Assembly: GCA_002343685.1 (NCBI GenBank)
Contig: DDRS01000014.1
Coordinates: 1-15,334, forward strand
DNA length: 15,334 bases
Direction: 5' to 3'
DNA from: Thiobacillus denitrificans
GTDB taxonomy: Bacteria > Pseudomonadota > Gammaproteobacteria > Burkholderiales > Thiobacillaceae
The notes under the pieces were generated by a model. That model did not search any database. It had not been told where the DNA came from and was given only the letters and a program-made list of their open reading frames with translations. The position numbers and the translations under genes were made by a program. How positions within the stretch are numbered: position 1 is the stretch's first letter; every line of letters begins with the position of its first letter. Positions 7,041-13,888 of the stretch are shown here, piece after piece.

Positions 7041-8879
7041 TTAAGTGAATTGATGGAAATCAGGCTCCCCACCCTCAGACGACAAGAGCCAGTGGCCAAG
7101 CACGGCCTGCAGCTCCGTTGGCTCCACCGGTTTGCGCAGCACGAGATAGCCTTGCTCTTCCGCCTCCGCCAATTCCGGGGAATCCAGTTCGCCGCTGATC
7201 ATGGCCCCGCTCGCATCGGGCAGGCGTTCAAGCAATTCGCACAACAGCTCGAAACCGCTCTCGCCCGAGCGCAGCCGCTGGTCGCAGAACACGACATCCG
7301 GTTTGAAGCCGGATTCGAGGAGGCGCAAAGCCTGCCCGCCCGATTCGGCGCAGGCGACCTGCAGACCCCAGGATTGCATCAAGGTTTGCCAGGCGCTGCG
7401 CACCAAAGGATCGTCATCGACCACGAGGCAAGCGCCCGACCAATGCGGCACCGCCTGGGGCAAGGTCGAGGCGGTCAGCCCAGCGAGGGCGGGATGCCCC
7501 ACTTTCTTCGCCGCATCGAGACGAATCCAGAAACACGAACCCTTGCCCTCGCGGGAGCGGAATCCGTGCTTCGCGCCCATCATGGCGCAGCAGCGGGCGA
7601 CGACGGCCAGCCCCAGCCCGTGGCCGGCACTGTCGATATCCCAGGCGTGCTCGTTGCGGAAAAAGGGCGAAAAGATGTCGGCACCGTCGCGCGTGGCGAT
7701 TCCGATACCGGTATCCCAGACTTCGCATCGCCAGCCGCCGCCCCGTCGACGAACGGCCAGCAGGATGCCTCCTTGGCGCGTGTAGCGCAGGGCGTTGTGC
7801 AGCAGGTTGCTCAGCGACTGGCGCAGCAGCGTCCCATCGGCGACGGCCATCGCCCCCTCCGCCGGCAGATGCACGCGCAATTCCAGGCCGCGATTGCGCG
7901 CCTCCTCGCGAAAGATGGTCGCGACGTTGGCGATCACCGCGGCCAGATCGACGGCTTCGGTCTTGATCTGCACCCGGCCGCTCTCGATCCGGGACAGGTC
8001 GAGCAGGGCGTTGAACATCTGCGTGGCCGAACGCACGCTTTCCCGCAGGTCCGCCAGGGCGGCGTCGAGCGCCGGGTCGCGATTGCTTCGCGAAATCGAT
8101 TCGACCAGGAAGCCCATGGCATGCACCGGCTGGCGCAGGTCGTGGCTGGCCGTGGTCAGGAACAGGTTCTTGTCATACAGCGCCTTTTCCGCCTCTTCCT
8201 TGGCCCGGCGGAAGTTCTCGGCCAGTCGCGCGCCTTCTTCCTTCAGCGCGATGTTTTGCACGAAGAAGCGATGCGAGATCGCCGAATGCTTGAGCATCGT
8301 GCGGATATAGATCAGGGTCAGCGGCATCACGTAATACCAGTAACCCGGAAAGCTGTATGGCACCAGCAGCGTCACGCTTCCCCAGCCGGTCAGGAAAAAG
8401 CAGCGGAACACCGACAGCACCGGCGATGAATGCACGGAATTGCCAGCGACGATGGCCGCGATCGTCACCAGATAGAGCAGTTGAAATTCGAACGTGGCGT
8501 GGTGGGCCGTCAGTAACGGCGGAACGGCCATGCTGCTGCCGTAAACCAGCGCCATGCCGTGAATCCGCGGCGACCAGCGGCGCAGGATCGCCGCGGGCTC
8601 GCCTTCGGCGCGCTCGCGGTGGTAGCGCCGATACTGCCAGCGAACCACCAGCAGCCCGACGAAATACCAGGCCGCCCACAACACAAGCCCGAGTGGGTTC
8701 TGACCGAGGTGGATATACCAGGCGATGAAGGGCAGGCTGACAACGACCATCGCCCCGAAGCCGTAGTTGATCCGGGCGAAAGCCACGTCAAACAGCCCCA
8801 CCCGGCCGGCCGGGCTGATGTCGGCGTAGCCGAGCTCCTTGCCTGCTTCGGCCGGCCGCTCCTCGACCCGCTCAGACAT
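7041..8879 (-). CDS. Hybrid sensor histidine kinase with C-terminal receiver
   Basis: 612-residue inner-membrane kinase. Six hydrophobic segments (roughly 40-58, 62-80, 107-125, 133-149, 154-174, 180-195) form a sensor with little periplasmic loop. A signalling helix (about 212-240) is followed by the H-box TTASHDLRQPVHAMGF, with the phosphorylated His at 246. Next come the N-box LLHNALRYT (360-367), G1 WDTGIGI (388-394), the F-box region FSPFF and G2 GHGLGL (419-424). The receiver domain has DDD at 488-490, phospho-acceptor Asp 533 (VVFCDQRL), Ser 562 and Lys 583 (LRKP). No HPt domain is attached. Its ATG overlaps the stop of the response-regulator gene (ATGTCTGA), so the two are probably translated together and form a cognate pair. 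The signal is unknown. Confidence 0.95.
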   Translation of the reverse strand: MSERVEERPAEAGKELGYADISPAGRVGLFDVAFARINYGFGAMVVVSLPFIAWYIHLGQNPLGLVLWAAWYFVGLLVVRWQYRRYHRERAEGEPAAILRRWSPRIHGMALVYGSSMAVPPLLTAHHATFEFQLLYLVTIAAIVAGNSVHSSPVLSVFRCFFLTGWGSVTLLVPYSFPGYWYYVMPLTLIYIRTMLKHSAISHRFFVQNIALKEEGARLAENFRRAKEEAEKALYDKNLFLTTASHDLRQPVHAMGFLVESISRSNRDPALDAALADLRESVRSATQMFNALLDLSRIESGRVQIKTEAVDLAAVIANVATIFREEARNRGLELRVHLPAEGAMAVADGTLLRQSLSNLLHNALRYTRQGGILLAVRRRGGGWRCEVWDTGIGIATRDGADIFSPFFRNEHAWDIDSAGHGLGLAVVARCCAMMGAKHGFRSREGKGSCFWIRLDAAKKVGHPALAGLTASTLPQAVPHWSGACLVVDDDPLVRSAWQTLMQSWGLQVACAESGGQALRLLESGFKPDVVFCDQRLRSGESGFELLCELLERLPDASGAMISGELDSPELAEAEEQGYLVLRKPVEPTELQAVLGHWLLSSEGGEPDFHQFT

Positions 8880-9525
8880 CGATCCGCTTTCCCCGCAGCC
8901 GCGTGATCAACTCGACGCGACTGCGTGCTCCCAGCCGTTCCAGGATACCGCTCACATGCTCCTTGACGGTTTGTTCGGTCAGCGAGAGCTGTTGCGCAAC
9001 CCGCTTGTTGGGCAGGCCCTTGAGCATCAGGGCGAGGACCTCCCCCTGGCGTGGCGTCAGGCCCAACTCGGCGGGGCTCAACGGCAGACTGCGCGCTTCG
9101 TCGGTCGCCTGGGCGACAACCGAAGTGTCGTCGAACCATGCATCGCCGCGCAGTACCGCAGCGACGGCCAGCACAAAAACTGCGGGGTCGGCGTGCTTCA
9201 GCACAAAACCATCGACGGCCAACCGGCGTACCTTGTCACGGATCACAGGATCGCCGTCCCCGCTGATCACCAGCAGTCGAGTTGCTGGATACTCGTCCCG
9301 AAACCGTGCCAGCATCGGCAACGCCGTACCCTCCGGCAGCCAGAAATCGATCATAGCCAGTGTCGGCGCTCCGAATTGCCCGATGTGCGCCCAGAGGTCG
9401 TCAGCCCGGCAAATCGCATCAGTGCGCGCAAACCCGCCATGCGTGCGCAGAAAGTCCGCGATGCCGCGCGCGACCAGTGGATGGTCATCCACAACCACGG
9501 CGGAATGTTCACTGGGCGGCATCAT
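8872..9525 (-). CDS. LuxR/NarL-family response regulator
   Basis: 217-residue two-component response regulator. The receiver domain has acidic residues D13-D14 (VVDDHPLVAR), phospho-acceptor D60 (LAMIDFWLP), the switch Ser in VISGDGD, and Lys in FVLKHAD. The C-terminal LuxR-type helix-turn-helix begins LTPRQGEVLALMLKGLPNK and continues through LSLTEQTVKEHVSGILERLG. The start at 9525 follows the preceding gene's stop by only 8 bp and has no clear ribosome binding site of its own, which suggests translational coupling; a second in-frame ATG follows at once. It overlaps the hybrid kinase start by 8 nt, and that kinase is its likely partner. Confidence 0.95.
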   Translation of the reverse strand: MMPPSEHSAVVVDDHPLVARGIADFLRTHGGFARTDAICRADDLWAHIGQFGAPTLAMIDFWLPEGTALPMLARFRDEYPATRLLVISGDGDPVIRDKVRRLAVDGFVLKHADPAVFVLAVAAVLRGDAWFDDTSVVAQATDEARSLPLSPAELGLTPRQGEVLALMLKGLPNKRVAQQLSLTEQTVKEHVSGILERLGARSRVELITRLRGKRIDV

Positions 9526-9533
9526 CGCAATGG

Positions 9534-10238
9534 TCAGAATCGTAAATGCCTTTTGTCATCGAAGGACTTACCAGCCAAACACTGCTTCAGTTCATCGCGT
9601 GCCTTGAGTCCGTCGTGCCACTCAATGTCGGCAATCGACTTGCCCTCGTAGACGACCTCAAAACGCCAGGTGTCTTCCATGCCGCCCATCAGCGCCTCGA
9701 TGCTCGGCACGGCGAAGACGATCAGCGGCGGCGCGGTAGGGCTCACTTCCATGTAGATCGCATTTAGCGTCACCGGGGCCACATCGCCTTGTTTCAAGGT
9801 GACCTTGACCGGCTGCCGGCTCTTCAATTTCGGGAAGGCGTGGTCCTTGCCCAGTGGCGAGAACCCGAGCAGCGCGCCTCGATAATTCCCCCCGGGGCCG
9901 AACAGGGTGACCGCCATGCCGTCGGAAAAGCCGTCCTTGCGCTCGCCTTTGGCGCGCTTGGCGAGTTTGGCGCGCAGGAACGTCGCCGCGCAGTACTCGC
10001 CCGGCTTGGCTTTCGAGTTGACCTGCATGAATTCCCACCACCCGGCGATGATCTTCTCGCGGTATCGGATCGCCTCTTCCTTGTTGGAAGTCATGATGTT
10101 CGCAGCATTGATTTCCTTCACGTTGGTCTCCATCACGGAGCCCAACACATCGAAAGATTCCCCCTGGACTTCAGTCTTGGCGTGGCAGGGGACGGTCGCA
10201 ACCATGAGCGTGGTGGCCAAAATCACTGTTTTCATCAT
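9534..10238 (-). CDS. Exported protein of unknown function
   Basis: About 234 residues with a classical signal peptide: MMK, a hydrophobic core (VILATTLMVATVP), and likely cleavage after CHA (residue 20). The mature part has two Cys (83 and 220) that could form a disulfide, and ends in a basic, Asp-rich tail. I do not recognise a family. I chose ATG at 10238 because AAAGG lies upstream at suitable distance and it gives a compact signal peptide; the frame also opens at ATG 10256 and TTG 10277. It lies between another exported protein and a response regulator on the same strand, with 8 bp to the latter, so it is probably part of that operon. It might be a periplasmic partner or target of the two-component system (inference from position only). 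Confidence 0.8.
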   Translation of the reverse strand: MMKTVILATTLMVATVPCHAKTEVQGESFDVLGSVMETNVKEINAANIMTSNKEEAIRYREKIIAGWWEFMQVNSKAKPGEYCAATFLRAKLAKRAKGERKDGFSDGMAVTLFGPGGNYRGALLGFSPLGKDHAFPKLKSRQPVKVTLKQGDVAPVTLNAIYMEVSPTAPPLIVFAVPSIEALMGGMEDTWRFEVVYEGKSIADIEWHDGLKARDELKQCLAGKSFDDKRHLRF

Positions 10239-10322
10239 TTTCCAGTTGCCTTTCATTGTTCGAAACCGCAGTGACAAGCAAGGATGGTCACTGCATCCGG
10301 TACCGCATGGTGTTGGGTTGTA

Positions 10323-11540
10323 TCAGCGCTTGGGCCTGATGGCGTCGTTGCAAACGAGCCGGATTTCGCGCGACCCCGTTCCCTCGTAGTCTCCACGGAC
10401 GACGATATCGTCCACCCGCCATTCGCCACTGGCGTCGGGCCGCACGCTGAATTCGGCGAAGCATTCGGCATAACCGCCTGGGTCCCCGCCGATGACGCCC
10501 TGCGCACCGTAAACCGTGACACCCTGCTGTTCCCACCAGGCGCTGTAGCGCAGGAAGCGCGCGTCGGCGGTCTGGTTGAAATCATCGGGGTTGCCCATGA
10601 TGTCGACGACTTTCTGTTCGGGCTGGCCGATAAAGACCGCCGCCAGTTTGGCCTCGTGCTTGTTCATTTTCGAGCCATCCGGATGTTTGCCGGCGTTCTT
10701 GGCGACTTCGAGATCGGCCTTCATTTCCGCATTGGTCTTCTTGATGCTCTCCAGCAGACCGGCTCGAATCGATGCAGTGCCGGACTCCAGTTCCTGCTGT
10801 TTCCGCTTGAGCTTTTCGATCGCCGCCTGCCTGTCGGCTTCAGAAAGCGTCTGAGCCCATTTACCGCTCGGGTCGGGACGTTTCTTGGCAAGAACCTTGT
10901 CCCACCAGAAGCTATCCCAGGCGAAGTCCAGGAATTCAGACGGCAAAGTTGCGCCGATGAGCAGCATATCTTCCGGCAGACCCAGCTTGCCGATGCGCTT
11001 GCCAAAGCCCTCGAAATCGAAGGTGCCGCCCTTGATGGCGGCGTGCAAGGCCTTATCGAATTCGATGTCGTTGCAGGCAATCGTCCCGGCTTTCGAGAGC
11101 ATCGGCGCGCTGGAGGTTTTCCAGTCGCTGGCAGCCACGGCTTCGGTTTTCAGATCGGAACGCCTTAGCTTGTAACTGCCCGGTCCGATGCGAAAGGTAA
11201 CGACATTATCAGGCCGGACCTTGTTCTTGTTTTCGGTGATCTTGCGGCTGGCCATGTCCATCGAAAAGGCGTTCGAACACTGGAACTGCAATTTCATATG
11301 CACGAACTCAGGCTTGTTTGCGTTCTCATATACGGCCGTAACAGCGATTTCCCTGATTTCTGTCGGGCCCATGACCTGATCTGGCGGCGTCCGATTCAAA
11401 ATCGTTCTGACATCGGCAAAGTAAGCAACCCGGTCATCGACCTCGCCTTCGTATTGCAGAACCACGCCAAAGGCAAAAGCCTCTCCAGGCAACAGGAGTG
11501 CCCCGGCAAAAAGCATCGGCAACCAGCGTGGCGTAATCAT
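10323..11540 (-). CDS. Exported protein with coiled coil and BamE/OmlA-like C-terminus
   Basis: 405 residues with a signal peptide (core MLFAGALLLPG, likely cleavage AFA|FG after residue 23). The N-terminal mature domain (25-215) has Cys 88 and Cys 156 and an aromatic DSFWWDKV segment. A charged, Lys/Glu/Gln-rich helical stretch at about 232-283 is probably a coiled coil. The C-terminal part (about 299-400) has FIGQPEQKVVDIMGNPDD followed by RFLRYSAW, a pattern seen in SmpA/OmlA (BamE)-like domains, and ends in RVDDIVVRGDY and a CNDA Cys. The family as a whole is unknown to me. ATG at 11540 has no strong ribosome binding site. It is the first gene of the minus-strand series leading into the next exported protein, 84 bp downstream, and the two-component genes. 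Confidence 0.8.
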   Translation of the reverse strand: MITPRWLPMLFAGALLLPGEAFAFGVVLQYEGEVDDRVAYFADVRTILNRTPPDQVMGPTEIREIAVTAVYENANKPEFVHMKLQFQCSNAFSMDMASRKITENKNKVRPDNVVTFRIGPGSYKLRRSDLKTEAVAASDWKTSSAPMLSKAGTIACNDIEFDKALHAAIKGGTFDFEGFGKRIGKLGLPEDMLLIGATLPSEFLDFAWDSFWWDKVLAKKRPDPSGKWAQTLSEADRQAAIEKLKRKQQELESGTASIRAGLLESIKKTNAEMKADLEVAKNAGKHPDGSKMNKHEAKLAAVFIGQPEQKVVDIMGNPDDFNQTADARFLRYSAWWEQQGVTVYGAQGVIGGDPGGYAECFAEFSVRPDASGEWRVDDIVVRGDYEGTGSREIRLVCNDAIRPKR

Positions 11541-11625
11541 GCGGGCAGCCCAACTCTATATTCCATATCGATGCTACTCATGGCTCACTAAACCGATAGA
11601 TGAAGATCAGCGTGTACGAGACGCG

Positions 11626-12327
11626 CTACCGGGCCGTACTGCGATCCGGTTCGCGGGCGCCCACCAGCAGAAGCCACAAACAGGTGCCGATCTCGCCGAT
11701 GGCGGCGGGCAGGCCCGCATAGTTCGAAACCAGCGTCAGGGTGTAGTTCGGAACGAGAAGTTCCCCGAATACGTTGACCATGTAGCCAAGGAAACCCAGC
11801 ATCAGGAATACGCCAAGGAGCTTCGGCAGGAAGCCGGACTTCACGACCAGGTAGCCTAACGGGAGCAGCCAGAGTCCCCAGAACAGCTTGGTGATGAGCA
11901 GGCCCGTGCCGTAAGCACCGAGAGACGCCTTCGCGGCGGCCTGCAAGGGCGCGGGCGCGAGGGCCTGGCCGAAATAGGGATTGGTCAGCAGCGACAGCGC
12001 GTCGAGCCGGTTCGCCAGGCTGGCCAGTCCGATCGGCACGCTCACGACCGCGAAGGTCACCATGAGCGCTGCCGCGGAGCGGTCGACATCACGAAAGAGT
12101 TGAAAGAGCGCCAGCGGCAACAACAGAAAGGCGACCTGCATGACCATGAAACTGGCAATGCCATAACGGAACAACGGTTCGGACGAAACGATGTTGCGCG
12201 CCGTTGCCTGGAAATCGTCCGCGACATTGATCTGCGAAGGGACATAAGCAAGGCTGAACATGCCCGTGACAACCACGACGAGGTACAACAGGCCGGCCAA
12301 TCTGCTGATCTTGCGATGGGTCATCAT
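11626..12327 (-). CDS. DUF4386 family membrane protein
   Basis: About 233 residues with several membrane helices (LAGLLYLVVVVTGMFSLAYV, a segment around VMQVAFLLLPLALFQLF, LMVTFAVVSVPIGLASL, LITKLFWGLWLLPLGYLVV, LLGVFLMLGFLGYMVNV, and a last one near LWLLLVG). The start KISRLAGLLYL and the LPKLLGVFL motif are characteristic of DUF4386, whose function is unknown. ATG at 12327 (or the adjacent ATG at 12324) is preceded by a weak GAGAG. The frame extends further upstream, but that part is Arg-rich, unlike the family, and overlaps the next gene. It follows the DUF6326-like gene by 95 bp, and the two probably form a pair. Confidence 0.85.
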   Translation of the reverse strand: MMTHRKISRLAGLLYLVVVVTGMFSLAYVPSQINVADDFQATARNIVSSEPLFRYGIASFMVMQVAFLLLPLALFQLFRDVDRSAAALMVTFAVVSVPIGLASLANRLDALSLLTNPYFGQALAPAPLQAAAKASLGAYGTGLLITKLFWGLWLLPLGYLVVKSGFLPKLLGVFLMLGFLGYMVNVFGELLVPNYTLTLVSNYAGLPAAIGEIGTCLWLLLVGAREPDRSTAR

Positions 12328-12422
12328 GCGACTCTCGTCCGTGTTGATGAAATGCCCGCGAGGAAATGGATCTTGCTGCAATCTGCGATTCGCGCCCGGC
12401 GACGGCCGCCTGCAGCGGCGCA

Positions 12423-12848
12423 TCAGGCCGATGGCTCCGGCGTGCGCGGCCAACGCCACGCATATCCGACCACGAGCAAGGTGAGCGCAATCTCGATCGC
12501 GGCAAAGAGCATGTAGAAAGCCCAAGCGCCGCCGAGAAGGATCAGCAGCATGATGGCGGCATAGAACAGGCCGGCACCAATGTTGAGCCAGCGGGCGGCC
12601 ATGGCCGGCAAGACGAGCGAGAGAAAGATCATGAGGCCGGGCACGGCCATCAGGCTCGCCGTGCCGAACAGCATTCCCTGCGTGACGGTCCCCAGCGCCA
12701 TCTTGCCCTCCAGCATCTCCTGCAGCTTGCCGGGAACATAGAGTTCGAAGTAGTCGCCGTACACGTAGCAGAACATCACGCTCGCCCAGAGAGCGGACAA
12801 CTTGCTTCGGGTGGGCATTCGCTCGTCAGCCAGAGCATGCGAACGCAT
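12423..12848 (-). CDS. Small four-helix membrane protein, DUF6326-like
   Basis: 141 residues with four predicted membrane segments: LWASVMFCYVYGDYF, LMAVPGLMIFLSLVLPAMA, WLNIGAGLFYAAIMLLILLG, and AFYMLFAAIEIALTLLVVGYA. The CYVYGDYFELYVPGKL stretch matches my recollection of DUF6326 proteins, often found beside DUF4386 genes. ATG at 12848 is chosen because a strong purine-rich site (GGGGGA) lies 6-7 nt upstream; the frame is open to 12917 without a supporting site. The likely promoter region coincides with an insertion-sequence remnant (12880-13054), so its expression could have been altered by that insertion. Confidence 0.8.
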   Translation of the reverse strand: MRSHALADERMPTRSKLSALWASVMFCYVYGDYFELYVPGKLQEMLEGKMALGTVTQGMLFGTASLMAVPGLMIFLSLVLPAMAARWLNIGAGLFYAAIMLLILLGGAWAFYMLFAAIEIALTLLVVGYAWRWPRTPEPSA

Positions 12849-12879
12849 TTTCTTTCCCCCATGTCTTCTTTCGAATGAT

Positions 12880-12900
12880 GAGCCATTGTCAAATCTGGTG
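12880..12900 (-). repeat. Possible terminal inverted repeat of the IS remnant
   Basis: On the minus strand, 14 bp past the transposase-tail stop, the sequence CACCAGATTTGACAATGGCTC resembles ends of IS256-family elements that finish in a TTTGACAATAGCTC-like motif. No matching opposite end is present in the window, so the element would be one-sided debris. The assignment rests on memory of related ends. Confidence 0.35.
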
Positions 12901-12913
12901 TTCAGGAAGTTGA

Positions 12914-13054
12914 TCAAGCGGCGGCCCGATCGTCTGTGTTCACCTCGATAGCATCTTTGAATCTGACCCCGGTAGTCACCTTGGCCACGTCACTGAAGCC
13001 GTGCTGGCGGCGCCAGTTCTTCTGTGCACATTCTCCCAACTTGAAGATCAGAAA
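12914..13054 (-). pseudogene. C-terminal remnant of a transposase, probably IS256 family
   Basis: A 46-codon open segment with no start codon, interrupted upstream by TAA at 13057-13055. Its peptide contains CAQKNWRRQHGFSDVAK and TTGVRFKDAIEV and ends in AAA-stop. The AQK-x-WRR ... GV-x-F-x-D-G pattern is typical of the C-termini of proteobacterial IS256-family (mutator-type) transposases. Everything upstream of the tail is missing, so it cannot be active. Confidence 0.6.
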
Positions 13055-13056
13055 TT

Positions 13057-13074
13057 ATGGAGTATCGACTCCAT
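13057..13074. promoter_or_regulatory. Perfect 7-bp dyad, candidate operator
   Basis: ATGGAGT-ATCG-ACTCCAT lies 94 bp upstream of the lipoprotein start. GGAGT-N4-ACTCC half-sites resemble operators of MerR-family activators. A TTGAAG hexamer (13041-13046) lies 16 nt before TATCGA (13063-13068), a poor but possible promoter overlapping the dyad. No MerR gene is present in the window. Confidence 0.35.
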
Positions 13075-13081
13075 CGAGCGA

Positions 13082-13101
13082 AACCCTACCGCGGTAGGGT
13101 T
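13082..13101. promoter_or_regulatory. 20-bp perfect palindrome, candidate operator
   Basis: AACCCTACCGCGGTAGGGTT is fully self-complementary and begins 7 bp after the previous dyad. The ACCCTA/TAGGGT half-sites recall CadR/PbrR-type MerR operators, although the spacing is shorter. It lies 66 bp upstream of the lipoprotein gene and could control it or the divergent membrane-protein genes. It is not followed by a T-tract in either direction, which argues against a terminator. Confidence 0.4.
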
Positions 13102-13167
13102 GAATGATCACAGCAGCTCTGGGACATTCCTCGTGCATATCAACAACTCTGAAAAAGGAACGCACCC

Positions 13168-13512
13168 ATGAAGAAGAGGCTTGCGCTGGCCTCGGCGGCC
13201 GCATTCGTTGTCCTGTCCTCTGGCTGCGCCTCGTTTGCGGTCAGCGATGACGCCATCGAGCGAAACACTGCCCAGGCCCTCGGCTTGGCCAAGGGCTCGT
13301 TCACCATCGCTGATCGCGTAGATGACGGTGTAAAAGCGAGCTACACGGTCAAGACGAACACCGGCAAGCAATACTCCTGCTACGTCACTGGCTCGGTGTC
13401 ACAGCTCGGGCGCGCCGTGTCCGATGCGATCTGCTCCGAGGTCGGTAAGGGCAGCAAGCCTGCGGCTGGTAGGTCGTGCAATGCGCTGCTGAAGGCAGCG
13501 GGCAAGTGTTGA
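13168..13512 (+). CDS. Small Cys-rich lipoprotein of unknown function
   Basis: 114 residues with a lipoprotein signal: MKKRLALA, a hydrophobic core, and the lipobox LSSGC with the lipidated Cys at residue 20. Ala at +2 suggests outer-membrane sorting. The mature domain of about 95 residues has four further Cys (71, 89, 104, 114), enough for two disulfides. It has the pattern YTVKTNTGKQYSCYVTG, which looks like a small beta-domain. No family is recognised. ATG at 13168 has AAAAAGGA 8-9 nt upstream, a strong site. It is the first plus-strand gene after a long minus-strand series and stands alone. Its upstream region has two adjacent dyads, suggesting regulated expression. Confidence 0.88.
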   Translation: MKKRLALASAAAFVVLSSGCASFAVSDDAIERNTAQALGLAKGSFTIADRVDDGVKASYTVKTNTGKQYSCYVTGSVSQLGRAVSDAICSEVGKGSKPAAGRSCNALLKAAGKC

Positions 13513-13586
13513 TGGTGCCCAGCGCTTCATAGACCTTCGGCGGCTTAAAGTCCCCTCGATTGCCCGTACTACTCAGGGTTTTGGAA

Positions 13587-13621
13587 TTGTGACGTTCCCC
13601 CGGAAACCTGACAGTTCCAAA
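13587..13621. repeat. Possible insertion-sequence end
   Basis: TGTGACGTTCCCCCGGAAACC followed by TGACAGTTCC resembles the ends of IS3-type elements, which often read TGA-N-(C-rich)-GGAAACCTGACA. On the minus strand a short open tail (…FCRADFYL-stop) ends just before it, as a transposase C-terminus might. There is no second end or recognisable transposase, so the call is weak. Confidence 0.25.
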
Positions 13622-13808
13622 CTACAGGTAGAAGTCTGCACGGCAGAACGCACCTCCTTCGATTGAATCGCGTCGAAGCACTCATGTCTGTCGGGAGCAG
13701 GCCCGTCGCCGACACGCGCGGAGCTGGCCGGCGCACACAGCCGGACACTGAATGCTGATGGCCAGTGTTTGCTGCTGCCATGCCAGGGCGGGCGGCCAAG
13801 CAATATGA

Positions 13809-13824
13809 CGCAGGCGTTCCTGCG
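13809..13824. promoter_or_regulatory. Dyad upstream of LysR copy 2, possible autoregulatory site
   Basis: CGCAGG-CGTT-CCTGCG is a perfect 6-bp inverted repeat 64 bp before the LysR start, a usual distance for LysR autoregulation. It lacks the classical T-N11-A core, so the call is tentative. Confidence 0.25.
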
Positions 13825-13888
13825 AACCGGGGCCGCGAAGACGATGCTGCGTCCGCAAGGCTGGTAAATCAGCCGGTGTGCCGAGCAC

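Larger units (their letters stand above)
12849..13167. other. Divergent intergenic region with mobile-element debris and dyads
   Basis: About 320 bp between the minus-strand membrane-protein pair and the plus-strand lipoprotein. It holds a transposase tail (12914-13054), a possible terminal inverted repeat (12880-12900) and two perfect dyads (13057-13074 and 13082-13101). No further intact gene is seen. Confidence 0.7.
13513..13888. other. Non-coding gap between the lipoprotein and LysR copy 2
   Basis: 376 bp with no convincing gene; open frames on the minus strand are continuations of frames opposite the LysR gene. It contains a possible insertion-sequence end (13587-13621) and a dyad near the LysR start (13809-13824). 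No clear terminator follows the lipoprotein. Confidence 0.6.

Noticed and set aside
7032..8429. 465-codon open frame on the plus strand
   Set aside because: It is antisense to the hybrid kinase, which has every expected catalytic motif; no domain is visible in the plus-strand frame.
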